From Pseudomonadota bacterium (lineage in GTDB: Bacteria > Pseudomonadota > Alphaproteobacteria > UBA2136 > JAPKEQ01), in assembly GCA_036141575.1 (NCBI GenBank), contig JAYZXF010000001.1:1-64000 (forward strand): a stretch of DNA of 64,000 nucleotides, written 5' to 3'. This document shows, in pieces, positions 27,035 through 35,575 of the stretch. The stretch's first letter is position 1. Every line of letters begins with the position of its first letter. The translations under genes were made by a program, and so were the position numbers. Below the pieces are notes generated by a model. It was not told the origin of the DNA. It searched no databases and was given only the letters and a program-made list of their open reading frames with translations.

Positions 27035-28738
27035 ATGAGCTTTTTTCTGCCACCAGAAAATAAAGAAGGTAACGACAAAAGAAACCTGATGGTTGCTGTC
27101 ATCATGAGTATCATGGTGCTTCTTGCATATGAATGGTATGTGCGCTGGACAGGCGTTGACCATGGTATGGTAAAAGGTGAGCAAACTGAAATGGCAATGG
27201 CTCAAGAGCCTGCTATGAATGAGGCAGGTCTTCCATCTGCACCTAAGATGATGCAGCAAAAGCCAATGGGCTTGGTTGCGAATGAATCTTCTGAAAATGT
27301 ACAAACAACACGCCGTGTTCCAATTCGCTCAAATGTGATGGAAGGATCTATTGCGCTGACGGGTGGTCGCGTAGATATGTTGTCTTTCCAAAACTTTGCA
27401 ACTGAGCCAATGGGCGATGAGATTGTAAGTCTATTTAGTAACAATAAAGGTAAGAGCCACTTCTTTGATGCGGGCTGGGTCTCTGAAAGTGTTCAAGCAC
27501 CGGATGGGAACGCGAAATGGGTAGCGTCTGGTGAAGGTCTTTCTCCTGAAACACCACTCACGCTTACTTGGAGTAACAACACTGGTCAGGTTTTCCACCG
27601 TACATACACAATGGACGCTTCTCGTTACGTTCTTACAATTCAAGATAAAGTGGTGAACGAAGGTCCGAACGCTGTGGCACTCTCTCACTATGCACAAATT
27701 CATAAAACAGGTGTACTTGGTGGTTCGGGTGGTCTGAAATATAACCCAGATCGTAGTACGTTCTTTAACCACATGGGCCCAGTATCTGTGATTGATGGTA
27801 TTCGCGCTGAGCCAGAGTATGACGATGTACTTGAGCAAAACACAACAACTGATGGTGACAGTGGCTGGATTGGTATGACAAGCCGTTACTTTATGGCTGC
27901 TCTTATCCCTGACCAAGGCCGAGAGCATGCGTTTACATTTAAGCACACAAAGCGTGGAGAAGATTTCTTTACAGCGCTGGTACAAAGTGAGCCAAAACTT
28001 CTTGCAAGTGGTGCAACGCTTGAGAGCGCGACACGTCTGTATGTTGGTCCGCGTCAAATTTCTGAACTCAAGAAAGAAGACGTTGGCCTTGACGGTGCTG
28101 TGAACTATGGTTGGTTTGATTTTATTGCACGCCCGCTTTATTCAATGATTATTTGGTTCCAATCTCATGTTGGTAACATGGGTGCGGCGATTATCCTTTC
28201 TACAATTGTTCTGAAGATCCTGCTTCTGCCACTTGCAAACAAAAGCTACCGCTCTATGGCGAAAATGAAGCTCATTCAGCCTGAAATGGAGAAGATGAAA
28301 GAGCGTTATGGTGATAACCGTGAGCAAATGGCAATGGCCATGATGGAAATGTACAAAAAGCATAAGGTAAACCCTATGTCTGGCTGTTGGCCAATGCTGG
28401 TGCAGATTCCAATCTTCTTTGCTTTCTATAAAGTAATTTTGATCTCGTTTGAGTTCCGCCATGCAGTATTCATTAACGGTTGGATTACAGACCTCTCTGC
28501 GCAAGACCCTCTATTTATCCTGCCAATTCTGATGGGTCTAAGTATGTACTTTCAGCAAAAGCTAAGCCCAAGCATGGGTGACCCAACACAGCAAGCTGTG
28601 ATGCGTATGCTACCAGTACTGTTTACGGTGATGTTCCTGTTCTTCCCTGCTGCACTTGTACTGTATTGGCTAACGAACAACGTGCTTTCAATTCTGCAGC
28701 AGTACATCCTGATGAAGCAAGTTGAGAAAGCAAGCTAA
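27035..28738 (+). CDS. yidC: membrane protein insertase YidC
   Basis: Inner-membrane insertase/chaperone, working alone or with SecYEG. 567 aa, the Gram-negative long form: TM1 near residues 18-35 (NLMVAVIMSIMVLLAYEW), a large periplasmic beta domain at about 60-345, and the conserved core from YSMIIWFQSHVGNMGAA with RSMAKMKLIQPEMEKMKERY and MSGCWPMLVQIPIFFAFYKV. Five TM segments fit. The final residues (MKQVEKAS) lack a long basic tail. engB and argB, which often follow in alphaproteobacteria, are replaced here by a long inverted repeat. Confidence 0.97.
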   Translation: MSFFLPPENKEGNDKRNLMVAVIMSIMVLLAYEWYVRWTGVDHGMVKGEQTEMAMAQEPAMNEAGLPSAPKMMQQKPMGLVANESSENVQTTRRVPIRSNVMEGSIALTGGRVDMLSFQNFATEPMGDEIVSLFSNNKGKSHFFDAGWVSESVQAPDGNAKWVASGEGLSPETPLTLTWSNNTGQVFHRTYTMDASRYVLTIQDKVVNEGPNAVALSHYAQIHKTGVLGGSGGLKYNPDRSTFFNHMGPVSVIDGIRAEPEYDDVLEQNTTTDGDSGWIGMTSRYFMAALIPDQGREHAFTFKHTKRGEDFFTALVQSEPKLLASGATLESATRLYVGPRQISELKKEDVGLDGAVNYGWFDFIARPLYSMIIWFQSHVGNMGAAIILSTIVLKILLLPLANKSYRSMAKMKLIQPEMEKMKERYGDNREQMAMAMMEMYKKHKVNPMSGCWPMLVQIPIFFAFYKVILISFEFRHAVFINGWITDLSAQDPLFILPILMGLSMYFQQKLSPSMGDPTQQAVMRMLPVLFTVMFLFFPAALVLYWLTNNVLSILQQYILMKQVEKAS

Positions 28739-28860
28739 ATTCTACTTAGGACTTGCTGCAAATCATTTTCAAATGTGGTGCGCGCTCTTATGTATATAAA
28801 AATACACTGCGAGCTGTGCGCCTTTTTGAAAAGTGATTTTCGCGAAGCCTAAGCGAATTT
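28737..28860. repeat. 124-bp imperfect inverted repeat filling the yidC-HAD gap
   Basis: The two arms run inwards from AAATTC (28737-28742) / GAATTT (28855-28860) and CTTAGG (28745-28750) / CCTAAG (28848-28853). They continue with AAATCATTTTCAAA against TTTGAAAAGTGATTT, then GTGCGCGCTC against GAGCTGTGCGC. The centre has TGTAT and ATACA flanking an A-rich loop. The repeat starts at the yidC stop codon and ends at the next possible start codon. Nothing else lies in this gap. It could form a long RNA hairpin or be a MITE-like insertion. No second copy was seen in the window. Confidence 0.75.
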
Positions 28861-29538
28861 ATGAGAAAGCAAAGTATGTCTAAAGTGTTAAAAAAAGAGT
28901 TCCGCCATATCGAAAACTGGGTTTTCGATATGGATGGGACGCTGTACTCTCCTGAAAGCGGTATGGAGGATGCGCTTTGGGAGGCTTGGTTTGGCTTTTT
29001 GGAGAAAGAGCGCGGGTATTCTCCTGAGCAAGCTCAGAAGAGGTCTGAAGAGTTTTCAAAGGCATATGACGGCAATTCTTTTTATGGGTGGATGATTGAA
29101 GAGAATCTATCTTATGAGAAAATTATTAGTGTTTTTGATGCTGTAGATCATGATCTTGTTGAGCGTTGTGAGCGCACAAAAGCTGGCGTAGAGGCTTTGC
29201 CTGGTCGTAAATTCATTTTTACAAATTCTCACTTTAACCGTATTGATGTGGTTCTTGAGCGCTTGGGTCTGCTCGGTCATTTTGATGGGCTGTTTTATGT
29301 GCGTAAAATTGATGATGCTGTGAAGCCAAACCCTTTGGTTTATGATCGTTTTTGTGCGATTCATGGCGTAGACCCTAAAGCGAGTATTTTTCATGAAGAC
29401 CGTATCGAGAACTTAAAGCCTGCTTATGACATGGGGATGCGCACAGTTCTCTTGCATACGGTACCGGATGGACAGCCTGAATATGTGGATTACACATCAC
29501 GCTCTATCGCAGACTGGCTCTCAAGTGTTTGGGAATAA
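28861..29538 (+). CDS. HAD-family hydrolase, pyrimidine 5'-nucleotidase-like
   Basis: 225-aa phosphatase with HAD motif I WVFDMDGTLYSP (nucleophile Asp first), motif II FIFTNSH, Lys of motif III in AVKPNPLVY and motif IV FHEDRIENL. The opening HIENWVFDMDGTLY matches the nucleotidase often found near yidC-engB-argB in alphaproteobacteria. The start is either ATG 28861 or ATG 28876 (MSKVLKKEF); neither has a strong Shine-Dalgarno, and the first directly abuts the inverted repeat. Substrate is inferred from family; other phosphoglycolate-like substrates are possible. Confidence 0.87.
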   Translation: MRKQSMSKVLKKEFRHIENWVFDMDGTLYSPESGMEDALWEAWFGFLEKERGYSPEQAQKRSEEFSKAYDGNSFYGWMIEENLSYEKIISVFDAVDHDLVERCERTKAGVEALPGRKFIFTNSHFNRIDVVLERLGLLGHFDGLFYVRKIDDAVKPNPLVYDRFCAIHGVDPKASIFHEDRIENLKPAYDMGMRTVLLHTVPDGQPEYVDYTSRSIADWLSSVWE

Positions 29539-29755
29539 CTCTGCCTATGCTTCTTGCTTATCAGGGCTCTTTTTTCCATTTTAACAAAGCTGAAGTAATG
29601 AGTTTTACTCAACGCTTTTAAAAAAGTAAAAAATTGTCCCTGAACGTCTTGTGGCCTTAAGCTAAGAATCCTGTGCCAGAGGTTAAAAATGCATTGTATT
29701 TTTACCTATGTTAGCGTATGCTGACCTGCACTTGAAAAAGGATAAAAATACACAC
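29539..29755. other. 217-bp intergenic stretch, no gene seen
   Basis: AT-rich DNA between the HAD gene and the TetR-family gene. I see no tRNA-like fold, no strong terminator and no convincing sigma70 promoter. A weak possible site is AGGGCTC followed by TTTTTT near 29564-29577. An in-frame ATG at 29708 could extend the TetR protein upstream into this gap. Confidence 0.5.
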
Positions 29756-30346
29756 ATGAGTTTGACAAATCTGAGTCCGGGTAAGCTTAAAATCTTGCAA
29801 GCTGTTGCAACCCTTCTAGAAAACCCTTCTGAAAAAGTAACAATCAGCAAAATTGCTGATGTGGTTGGTGTTACTGATGCAGCTATTTACCGACATTATT
29901 CTTCAAAAGAAGATATCTTTAACGCGCTTTATTTGTACATGGAATCTAACTTCCTAAGTCCGCTAACAACGGTGCAAGAAAGTGAAAGCGCAACAGATGA
30001 GCGTATGTCTGTTGTGTTTGATAAATTCCTCGATTTCTTTTACGGTCACCCTGGTCTTGCACGACTCTTTTTAGGACACGGATCTTCAGGTTTCCCTGGC
30101 GCACCTGAGAAATTAAAACTTTTACATGCAAAAGTGCGTGCACAGCTGGCGCAAATTCTGCGTTACGGTCAAGCCAAAGGTGAAACGGCTAAGCTTGAGC
30201 CAGAGCAGGCGGTAGAACTCTTCTTTGGTTTGATTGCCAGTGCAGCACTTGCACAAGTTTACGGCTTTGCACAGGTTGATCAAGCACAGCGTTGGCAAGC
30301 TTTTGCGCAAGCGGTTTTTAATGTTCAACAACAGAGTGCTGCGTAA
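29756..30346 (+). CDS. TetR-family regulator, SlmA-like
   Basis: 196 aa from ATG 29756 (MSLTNLSPGKLKILQAVATL). The N-terminal helix-turn-helix reads VTISKIADVVGVTDAAIYRHYSSKEDIF, close to the SlmA subgroup (E. coli SlmA: GVSEAALYRHFPSK). The C-terminal ligand/dimer region includes FDKFLDFFYGHPGLARLFLGHG, again like the FaErNPGLTRiLtG stretch of SlmA. SlmA blocks FtsZ assembly over the nucleoid; whether this relative does so or is an ordinary repressor is not decidable here. An earlier start at 29708 adds 16 residues. It is directly joined (TAA-ATG) to the TlpA-like gene. Confidence 0.8.
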   Translation: MSLTNLSPGKLKILQAVATLLENPSEKVTISKIADVVGVTDAAIYRHYSSKEDIFNALYLYMESNFLSPLTTVQESESATDERMSVVFDKFLDFFYGHPGLARLFLGHGSSGFPGAPEKLKLLHAKVRAQLAQILRYGQAKGETAKLEPEQAVELFFGLIASAALAQVYGFAQVDQAQRWQAFAQAVFNVQQQSAA

Positions 30347-30880
30347 ATGAAGACATTTGTTTTTACATGTGCGGCGGCATTGCTTGCTGTCGGTTGTTCA
30401 TCTGAGGATGAGATATCAAGTAAGTTGCGCGATCATCCTGCAAACGCTCTTGTTGGGGAAGCCTTCCCTGAGTTTGATGTCGCAGAGCTTCCGTCGATGC
30501 AAAGTGCAGACGTTACTTTTGATAAGCCAACGGTTGTGAATGTGTGGGCTACATGGTGCCCGCCTTGTGTGAAAGAGCTTCCATCGCTAAGCGCTCTTGG
30601 TAAGCGTGATGACTTTGATGTGATTACCATTTCTACAGATAAACAGCCTGAGTTGGTGCAAAGCTTCTTGAAAAATAATGCGCTAGAAGAGCTTGATGTC
30701 AGACTTGACCCAATGGGTCGTAGAACGCGTGAGCACCTGAAAGCACAAGGACTTCCTGTAAGTTATCTTGTGGGTGCAGACGGTAAAATTTACCGCGTAG
30801 ACGCTGGTGAGCGTGATTGGAACCATCCTAAAACAATTGAGCTTTTGAAGAAAACGCTACCAGAGGGAGGGAACTCATGA
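30347..30880 (+). CDS. TlpA/ResA-like thioredoxin lipoprotein
   Basis: 177 aa with a lipoprotein signal: lipobox LAVGC, Cys17 lipidated. The thioredoxin domain has the redox motif WCPPC (C71, C74) in VVNVWATWCPPCVKELPSL and cis-Pro context GLPVSYLVGADG. It is therefore a membrane-tethered periplasmic thiol-disulfide reductase, of the sort serving cytochrome c maturation or protection of reduced thiols. The start directly follows the TetR stop, and its end overlaps the next gene by 4 bp (ATGA). No cytochrome genes are nearby to fix its partner. Confidence 0.9.
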   Translation: MKTFVFTCAAALLAVGCSSEDEISSKLRDHPANALVGEAFPEFDVAELPSMQSADVTFDKPTVVNVWATWCPPCVKELPSLSALGKRDDFDVITISTDKQPELVQSFLKNNALEELDVRLDPMGRRTREHLKAQGLPVSYLVGADGKIYRVDAGERDWNHPKTIELLKKTLPEGGNS

Positions 30881-31182
30881 CGCTACATGATGCTTTAAAT
30901 GCAGCGCTTTATGCAGCGCTCATTATTATCATCTTCAAGGTTCTTGTGATTATGTTTAAATCTGGCCATGACATGTTTTACGTTCCTCCAGAGGCTGTGC
31001 CTTTTGAGGATGATGAAGACGAAGAAGAGTTTGATACTTTGCAAGTTTCAGAAGGCAAAATGCTTTGCCCTGTGTGTAAGGTAACAGTAATTCAAGTTCC
31101 TGCTGTTGGGGAACAAGCTATTTGTGGTGGCTGCAAACAAAGAGCCATCGAAGAATTTACAGAAAAGGAAAATAACTCATGA
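30877..31182 (+). CDS. small membrane protein with C-terminal zinc ribbon, unknown
   Basis: 101 aa. One hydrophobic helix spans about residues 8-27 ([19 protein letters not shown]), followed by a very acidic linker ([11 protein letters not shown]) and a ribbon with CPVC (C64, C67) and CGGC (C83, C86) that would bind Zn or Fe. No family recognised. It overlaps the TlpA-like gene by 4 bp upstream and glyQ by 4 bp downstream, so translation is coupled on both sides. A role in the same membrane redox step as the TlpA-like lipoprotein is possible but only inferred. Confidence 0.75.
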   Translation: MTLHDALNAALYAALIIIIFKVLVIMFKSGHDMFYVPPEAVPFEDDEDEEEFDTLQVSEGKMLCPVCKVTVIQVPAVGEQAICGGCKQRAIEEFTEKENNS

Positions 31183-32087
31183 CAGGCAAGACGCTAAGTT
31201 TTCAGGATATGATTTTGACGCTTGATACCTATTGGGCGGACAAAGGATGTGTGCTTCAACCTCCATATGACATGAACGTGGGGGCAGGGACTTTTCACCC
31301 TGCAACGGTACTTCGTGCTCTAGGTCCTGAGCCTTGGAATGCAGCTTACGTTCAGCCGTCACGCCGTCCAACAGATGGCCGTTATGGTGAAAACCCAAAC
31401 CGTCTTCAGCACTACTACCAGTACCAAGTTGCGATGAAGCCAGCTCCAAAGAACATTCGCCAGTTGTACCTAGGCTCTCTTGAGAAGCTTGGTATTACAT
31501 CGCAGGATCATGATATCCGCTTTGTAGAGGATAACTGGGAATCTCCAACACTTGGTGCATGGGGCCTTGGTTGGGAAGTTTGGTGTGACGGAATGGAGGT
31601 GTCACAGTTTACATATTTCCAACAAGTGGGTGGTTTTGAAGTGAAGCCTGTTTTGGGTGAGATTACTTACGGTATTGAGCGCCTTGCGATGTACATCCAA
31701 GATGTTGAAAGCGTATATGACCTGAAATTTAACGATCAGGGCGTAACCTACGGTGATATCTATCACGATAACGAAGTACAGTTTAGTGACTACAACTTTA
31801 ACCATGCTGATACAGATATGCTGTTCCAGCACTTTAAGGACATGGAAGTTGAGTGCAGTAAGCTTGTGGAGCAGAACCTTCCACTTCCTGCTTACGATCA
31901 TGCGATTGGGGCTTCTCATATCTTCAACGTTCTTGATGCACGTGGCGTAATTAGCGCGACAGAGCGCGCCGGCTATATTCTACGTGTACGTAACATGTCT
32001 AAGGCCTGTGCAGAAGGGTATTTGAAGCGTCGTGAAGAGCTTGGGTTCCCACTGCTTAAAAACAATTCTCAAAGTAAGGTAGCGTAA
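31179..32087 (+). CDS. glyQ: glycyl-tRNA synthetase alpha subunit
   Basis: Catalytic alpha subunit of the bacterial alpha2-beta2 GlyRS; charges tRNA-Gly. 302 aa, typical length. Recognisable segments are [36 protein letters not shown]-like [36 protein letters not shown] and [20 protein letters not shown], which form the class II active site. The ATG overlaps the zinc-ribbon gene stop by 4 bp, and glyS starts 2 bp after its stop. Confidence 0.98.
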   Translation: MTGKTLSFQDMILTLDTYWADKGCVLQPPYDMNVGAGTFHPATVLRALGPEPWNAAYVQPSRRPTDGRYGENPNRLQHYYQYQVAMKPAPKNIRQLYLGSLEKLGITSQDHDIRFVEDNWESPTLGAWGLGWEVWCDGMEVSQFTYFQQVGGFEVKPVLGEITYGIERLAMYIQDVESVYDLKFNDQGVTYGDIYHDNEVQFSDYNFNHADTDMLFQHFKDMEVECSKLVEQNLPLPAYDHAIGASHIFNVLDARGVISATERAGYILRVRNMSKACAEGYLKRREELGFPLLKNNSQSKVA

Positions 32088-32089
32088 TT

Positions 32090-34180
32090 ATGGCGAATGT
32101 ACTGATTGAACTTCTTGTTGAAGATATGCCATCTCGCGTACAAACAGGCGCGAAAGAGCAGTTTGCAAAATCGCTAGGCGCTTTCTTTGATGGTCTAGGA
32201 CTAAAAGATGTGCGTATTGAGTCTTACGTAACGTGCGCACGCCTTGCAGTTATGGCTTACAACGTGCCAGAGCGTACAGCCGCTTCAGAAGATGAGCGCC
32301 GTGGCCCGCGTGCCGAAGCTGCTTTTGATGCGGATGGTAACCCAACAAAAGCGCTTGAAGGTTTTTTGCGTGGATGCGGAGAAGGTGTGAGCGCTGCTGA
32401 CGTTGAAAAGCGTGAAACTGAAAAGGGCACATTTGTGTTCTATACAGTGAAAAAGCCAGCTCAATCTGTAAAAGAGTTACTGACATCTGAAATTGGTAAC
32501 ATTATTGATGGATTCTCATGGCCGAAATCTATGCGTTGGAGCGATGCACCAAAGGCGTTTATTCGTCCAGTTGAAGGCATTGTGGCCCTTTGGGAAGATT
32601 CTGTGATGGATATGGAATGGAACGGCATTAAGTCCGGCCGTAAAACACGTGGACACATGTTCCTTGCGCCTGAAACACTGACGCTGAACCATGCTGAGGA
32701 CTATGTGTCTTCTATTCATAATGCACATGTAATTCTTGAACAGGAAGACCGTTTGAATGAAATTAAAAGCCAAGTGAGTGCGATTAGCTCTGATGGTGCA
32801 AAGATTGAGAAGGGGCTACTGAGTGAGGTGGCAGGCCTTGTTGAAGCGCCAACAGCTGTACTTGGTGAGTTTGATGAGCTGTACTTGGATCTCCCAAATG
32901 AACTTCTTGAAATTACAATGGCTGAACACCAGCGTTACTTCCCGATTTATGATAAATCAGGCGGTAAGCTTCTGCCAAAATTTGTCGGTGTTTCTAACGT
33001 TCCAGACCGTACTGGTAACGTAAAAACAGGTTACGAAAAAGTTCTGACAGCTCGCTTTAATGATGCCAAATTTTACTGGGATATGGATGTGAAAACGCCT
33101 CTACGTGAGCAAAGCTCTAAGCTAGAAGCGATGACATTCCATAAAGACCTAGGCCAGTTGAGCGAAAAGGTTGCTCGCATGCAGAAGATCGCGGGGCTAC
33201 TTGGTGGTCGCCTTGTGGGTGTAGATAGTGCCCTCCTTGAACGTGCTATTAGCCTTGCTAAATGTGATCTTGTGACAGGGACAGTATTTGAATTCCCTGA
33301 GCTTCAAGGTTTAGTGGGGGCTGAAATTGCAGAACGTCAAGGTGAAAATGCATCAGTGGTTGAAGCCCTTGCAAGCCAGTACGCTTACGATGACTTTGCT
33401 TCTGTTGGTGCCGTGGCGCAAGGGCTTATCCTTGCTGACCGCTTAGATACACTTGTTGGATTTTACGCGGTAGGCCTTAAGCCAACAGGCTCAGGTGACC
33501 CGTTTGCACTGCGCCGTGCGGCACTTAGCATTATTCGCGTGCTGCGTGAGCACCAACTGCGTCTACCACTGAAGAGTATTTTTGAGCAAGTGTATGACCT
33601 GCATAATGCCCCTAAGGTCTCTAAAGAAGAGACAGTGAAAGAGCTACTTGCTTTCTTCATGAACCGTCTTCAGGTGCTGTTGAAATCAGAAGATATTTCT
33701 GCAGATTGTGTAGACGCTGTATTTGGCCTGAACATTGATGATGTTGTGGATGTTGCTGAACGTGCAACTGCGCTGCAAAGCTTCCTGAAAGGGGAAGATG
33801 GCGCGGCTTTACATGGTGCTTACAAGCGTGCAGCCAATATTCTTAGTAATAGTAGCTTTAATCAATGGGTGTTGGCTTCTAATAATGAAAAGTATATTTA
33901 CCAGCATGTAAAACAGGAACTGTTTAAAGAAACAGCTGAGTATGACTTGTTTAATCAAATTGAGCTCATTTATACGAATGTTGAAAAGCAGTTAAAAGAT
34001 GAAAGTTACAAAGATGCAATGAAATCTCTCAGCAATCTGCGTGAACCTTTGGACAAGTTCTTTATCAACGTTATGGTGATGGTGGATGATGAAGCTGTGA
34101 AGCAAAACCGCCTGCTTCTGCTTTCATCTATGACATCTCTGCTAGGGCGTGTGGCTGACTTTAAGCGCGTTGCAGGATAA
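32090..34180 (+). CDS. glyS: glycyl-tRNA synthetase beta subunit
   Basis: Beta subunit of GlyRS, involved in tRNA recognition. The 696-aa protein opens ANVLIELLVEDMPSRVQ, near the usual LLxExxTEELPxR with M in place of L, and includes FSWPKSMRWSDAP, FIRPVEGIVALWED, EITMAEHQRYFPIYD and the HD-like FHKDLGQLSEKVARM. The C-terminal anticodon-binding region (about 580-690) ends FFINVMVMVDDEAVKQNRL. It is immediately downstream of glyQ and followed by a 160-bp gap with a terminator. Confidence 0.98.
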   Translation: MANVLIELLVEDMPSRVQTGAKEQFAKSLGAFFDGLGLKDVRIESYVTCARLAVMAYNVPERTAASEDERRGPRAEAAFDADGNPTKALEGFLRGCGEGVSAADVEKRETEKGTFVFYTVKKPAQSVKELLTSEIGNIIDGFSWPKSMRWSDAPKAFIRPVEGIVALWEDSVMDMEWNGIKSGRKTRGHMFLAPETLTLNHAEDYVSSIHNAHVILEQEDRLNEIKSQVSAISSDGAKIEKGLLSEVAGLVEAPTAVLGEFDELYLDLPNELLEITMAEHQRYFPIYDKSGGKLLPKFVGVSNVPDRTGNVKTGYEKVLTARFNDAKFYWDMDVKTPLREQSSKLEAMTFHKDLGQLSEKVARMQKIAGLLGGRLVGVDSALLERAISLAKCDLVTGTVFEFPELQGLVGAEIAERQGENASVVEALASQYAYDDFASVGAVAQGLILADRLDTLVGFYAVGLKPTGSGDPFALRRAALSIIRVLREHQLRLPLKSIFEQVYDLHNAPKVSKEETVKELLAFFMNRLQVLLKSEDISADCVDAVFGLNIDDVVDVAERATALQSFLKGEDGAALHGAYKRAANILSNSSFNQWVLASNNEKYIYQHVKQELFKETAEYDLFNQIELIYTNVEKQLKDESYKDAMKSLSNLREPLDKFFINVMVMVDDEAVKQNRLLLLSSMTSLLGRVADFKRVAG

Positions 34181-34310
34181 AAATGATCTATTTGCATAAC
34201 CTTTAATATTTTAATTTATGCTTAAGTAAGCTTTATTACTCAGCGCATGATTAAAATTTCAAATCTTATTGCAAAGCGTACCTTAGATTCATTTTTTAAC
34301 CTTTGATCAA

Positions 34311-34338
34311 AAAAAAAGCCCCGCAGTGCGGGGCTTTT
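34311..34338. terminator. bidirectional intrinsic terminator after glyS
   Basis: The strong stem GCCCCGC / GCGGGGC with a three-base loop is flanked by an A-run on the left and a T-run on the right. It closes glyS and, on the minus strand, the 82-aa gene that ends five bases away. The preceding AT-rich 130 bp hold no gene. Confidence 0.92.
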
Positions 34339-34342
34339 CGAG

Positions 34343-34591
34343 TTATACTGGAGACATGTTTCCGTTGGACCATTCAAAGACATGGTGGCCATTATCCTGC
34401 AGTTTTTTGATGGCAGCATCCATGGTCTCCTGCTCAAGGAGGATTGTATAGTCGCTGCCAAGAGGAATAATCTGATAGTCGATATCTAGCGCATCTAGAA
34501 TATCTTCGGCCTCTTGCTGAGAGATCGAATTTTCATAGACTTCGATAGCCAGTTTTATGTCTGTAACTGGCTTTGATAAAATGTTGATCAT
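34343..34591 (-). CDS. small protein of unknown function, 82 aa
   Basis: Starts MINILSKPVTDIKLAIEVYE and ends HHVFEWSNGNMSPV. It has no signal peptide or membrane segment. The sequence alternates short strands and helices (QQEAEDILDALDIDYQII, YTILLEQETMDAAIKKLQDN), resembling a small alpha/beta sandwich. Acidic overall. A reasonable AGGTGA lies just before the ATG (in TTTCAACAGGTGACTT). It is downstream of ygfZ on the same strand after an 81-bp gap and ends at a strong terminator. Family not recognised. Confidence 0.65.
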   Translation of the reverse strand: MINILSKPVTDIKLAIEVYENSISQQEAEDILDALDIDYQIIPLGSDYTILLEQETMDAAIKKLQDNGHHVFEWSNGNMSPV

Positions 34592-34672
34592 AAGTCACCT
34601 GTTGAAAAAGGAAATAAAGAGACGTTATCTCTGTATAAGTAGCATGTAGAAAATATATTCTGCAATGAGAAA

Positions 34673-35509
34673 TTAAGAGTCAGATTTTTTCTTTGGGCGC
34701 GCCCATTTAGGGGTGAAGGCTTCAATCGCATGTGTGCTGGTAAAGAGAGCTGAGCCTGTTTTAACTTCTTGTTCTTTGATGAGGGCAATACCTTCTTGTC
34801 CGAGCGTTGTAAAAACTTCCCCTGAAATACGGTCAGATTCATTTACAATATCAGCATTGCTTTTAATGAGCTGACTAGAGCGCACGTAGAAAAGCTTCCT
34901 TTTCGGTTCTGTACGGTGCTTGGTGCGAGCCGTAATTTCTTGCCCAACGTAGCAGCCTTTTTCAAAGTCGATGCCATTCAAGTGTTCAAGGCGCATTTCA
35001 TTGGCAAGCGTGCCTTCAGTTCCATCAAATGGAAACTCTGGGATGCACTTATGGATGCGCTGCTTTGTGTATTCTTTTTCATCTTTATAGCCTGACGTGT
35101 CTTTACTTTCTTGAATGTAAAGTCGTGTGCCCATCTTTGGTAAGCGAGGGTCTTGCAGGCCATCTTCTCCCTCTAGATCAGAGAGAATAGTGAAGTCTTC
35201 TGTCATATCATGGAATTCTACATCTTCAGAAACTTTGTAGCCATGTAGAGATGTAGCAAGCTTCATGAGAATAGAGGCGTTTACATCCAGCATGAGGCCC
35301 TCTTTTGTTTTAAAGAAAAAGAAGTCGGCAATGATGCGTCCTTTAGGAGTGAGGTGGGCGCCATAGCGGAGTTCACCCTCTTTTAAGCCTTCAATGTTTT
35401 GTGTGATAAGGCCTTGGAGGAATGTTTCTGCATCAGAGCCACGCAAGCACAGAATACCTCTAGAAAAGAGGTAAATGTATTCGCTGTCTGGTCTGCTCTG
35501 TTTATCCAT
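34673..35509 (-). CDS. ygfZ: folate-binding protein YgfZ (Fe-S cluster maintenance)
   Basis: Tetrahydrofolate-dependent factor needed for activity of some Fe-S enzymes such as MiaB. 278 aa of the GcvT-like fold. Signature KGCYVGQE is at about residues 184-191, preceded by NEMRLEHLNGIDFE; an N-terminal FLQGLITQNI and YGAHLTPKGRIIADFF are also family-like. The C-terminus ends Lys-rich (WARPKKKSDS). It is divergent from the LPS operon with 66 bp between start codons, so the promoters must lie close together. Confidence 0.92.
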   Translation of the reverse strand: MDKQSRPDSEYIYLFSRGILCLRGSDAETFLQGLITQNIEGLKEGELRYGAHLTPKGRIIADFFFFKTKEGLMLDVNASILMKLATSLHGYKVSEDVEFHDMTEDFTILSDLEGEDGLQDPRLPKMGTRLYIQESKDTSGYKDEKEYTKQRIHKCIPEFPFDGTEGTLANEMRLEHLNGIDFEKGCYVGQEITARTKHRTEPKRKLFYVRSSQLIKSNADIVNESDRISGEVFTTLGQEGIALIKEQEVKTGSALFTSTHAIEAFTPKWARPKKKSDS

Positions 35510-35575
35510 GATTTATCCCTTATTTTATGTTAGAACTGTGGGCATGTCTAGAGAGCATGAAAGTTAAGGCAAAAG

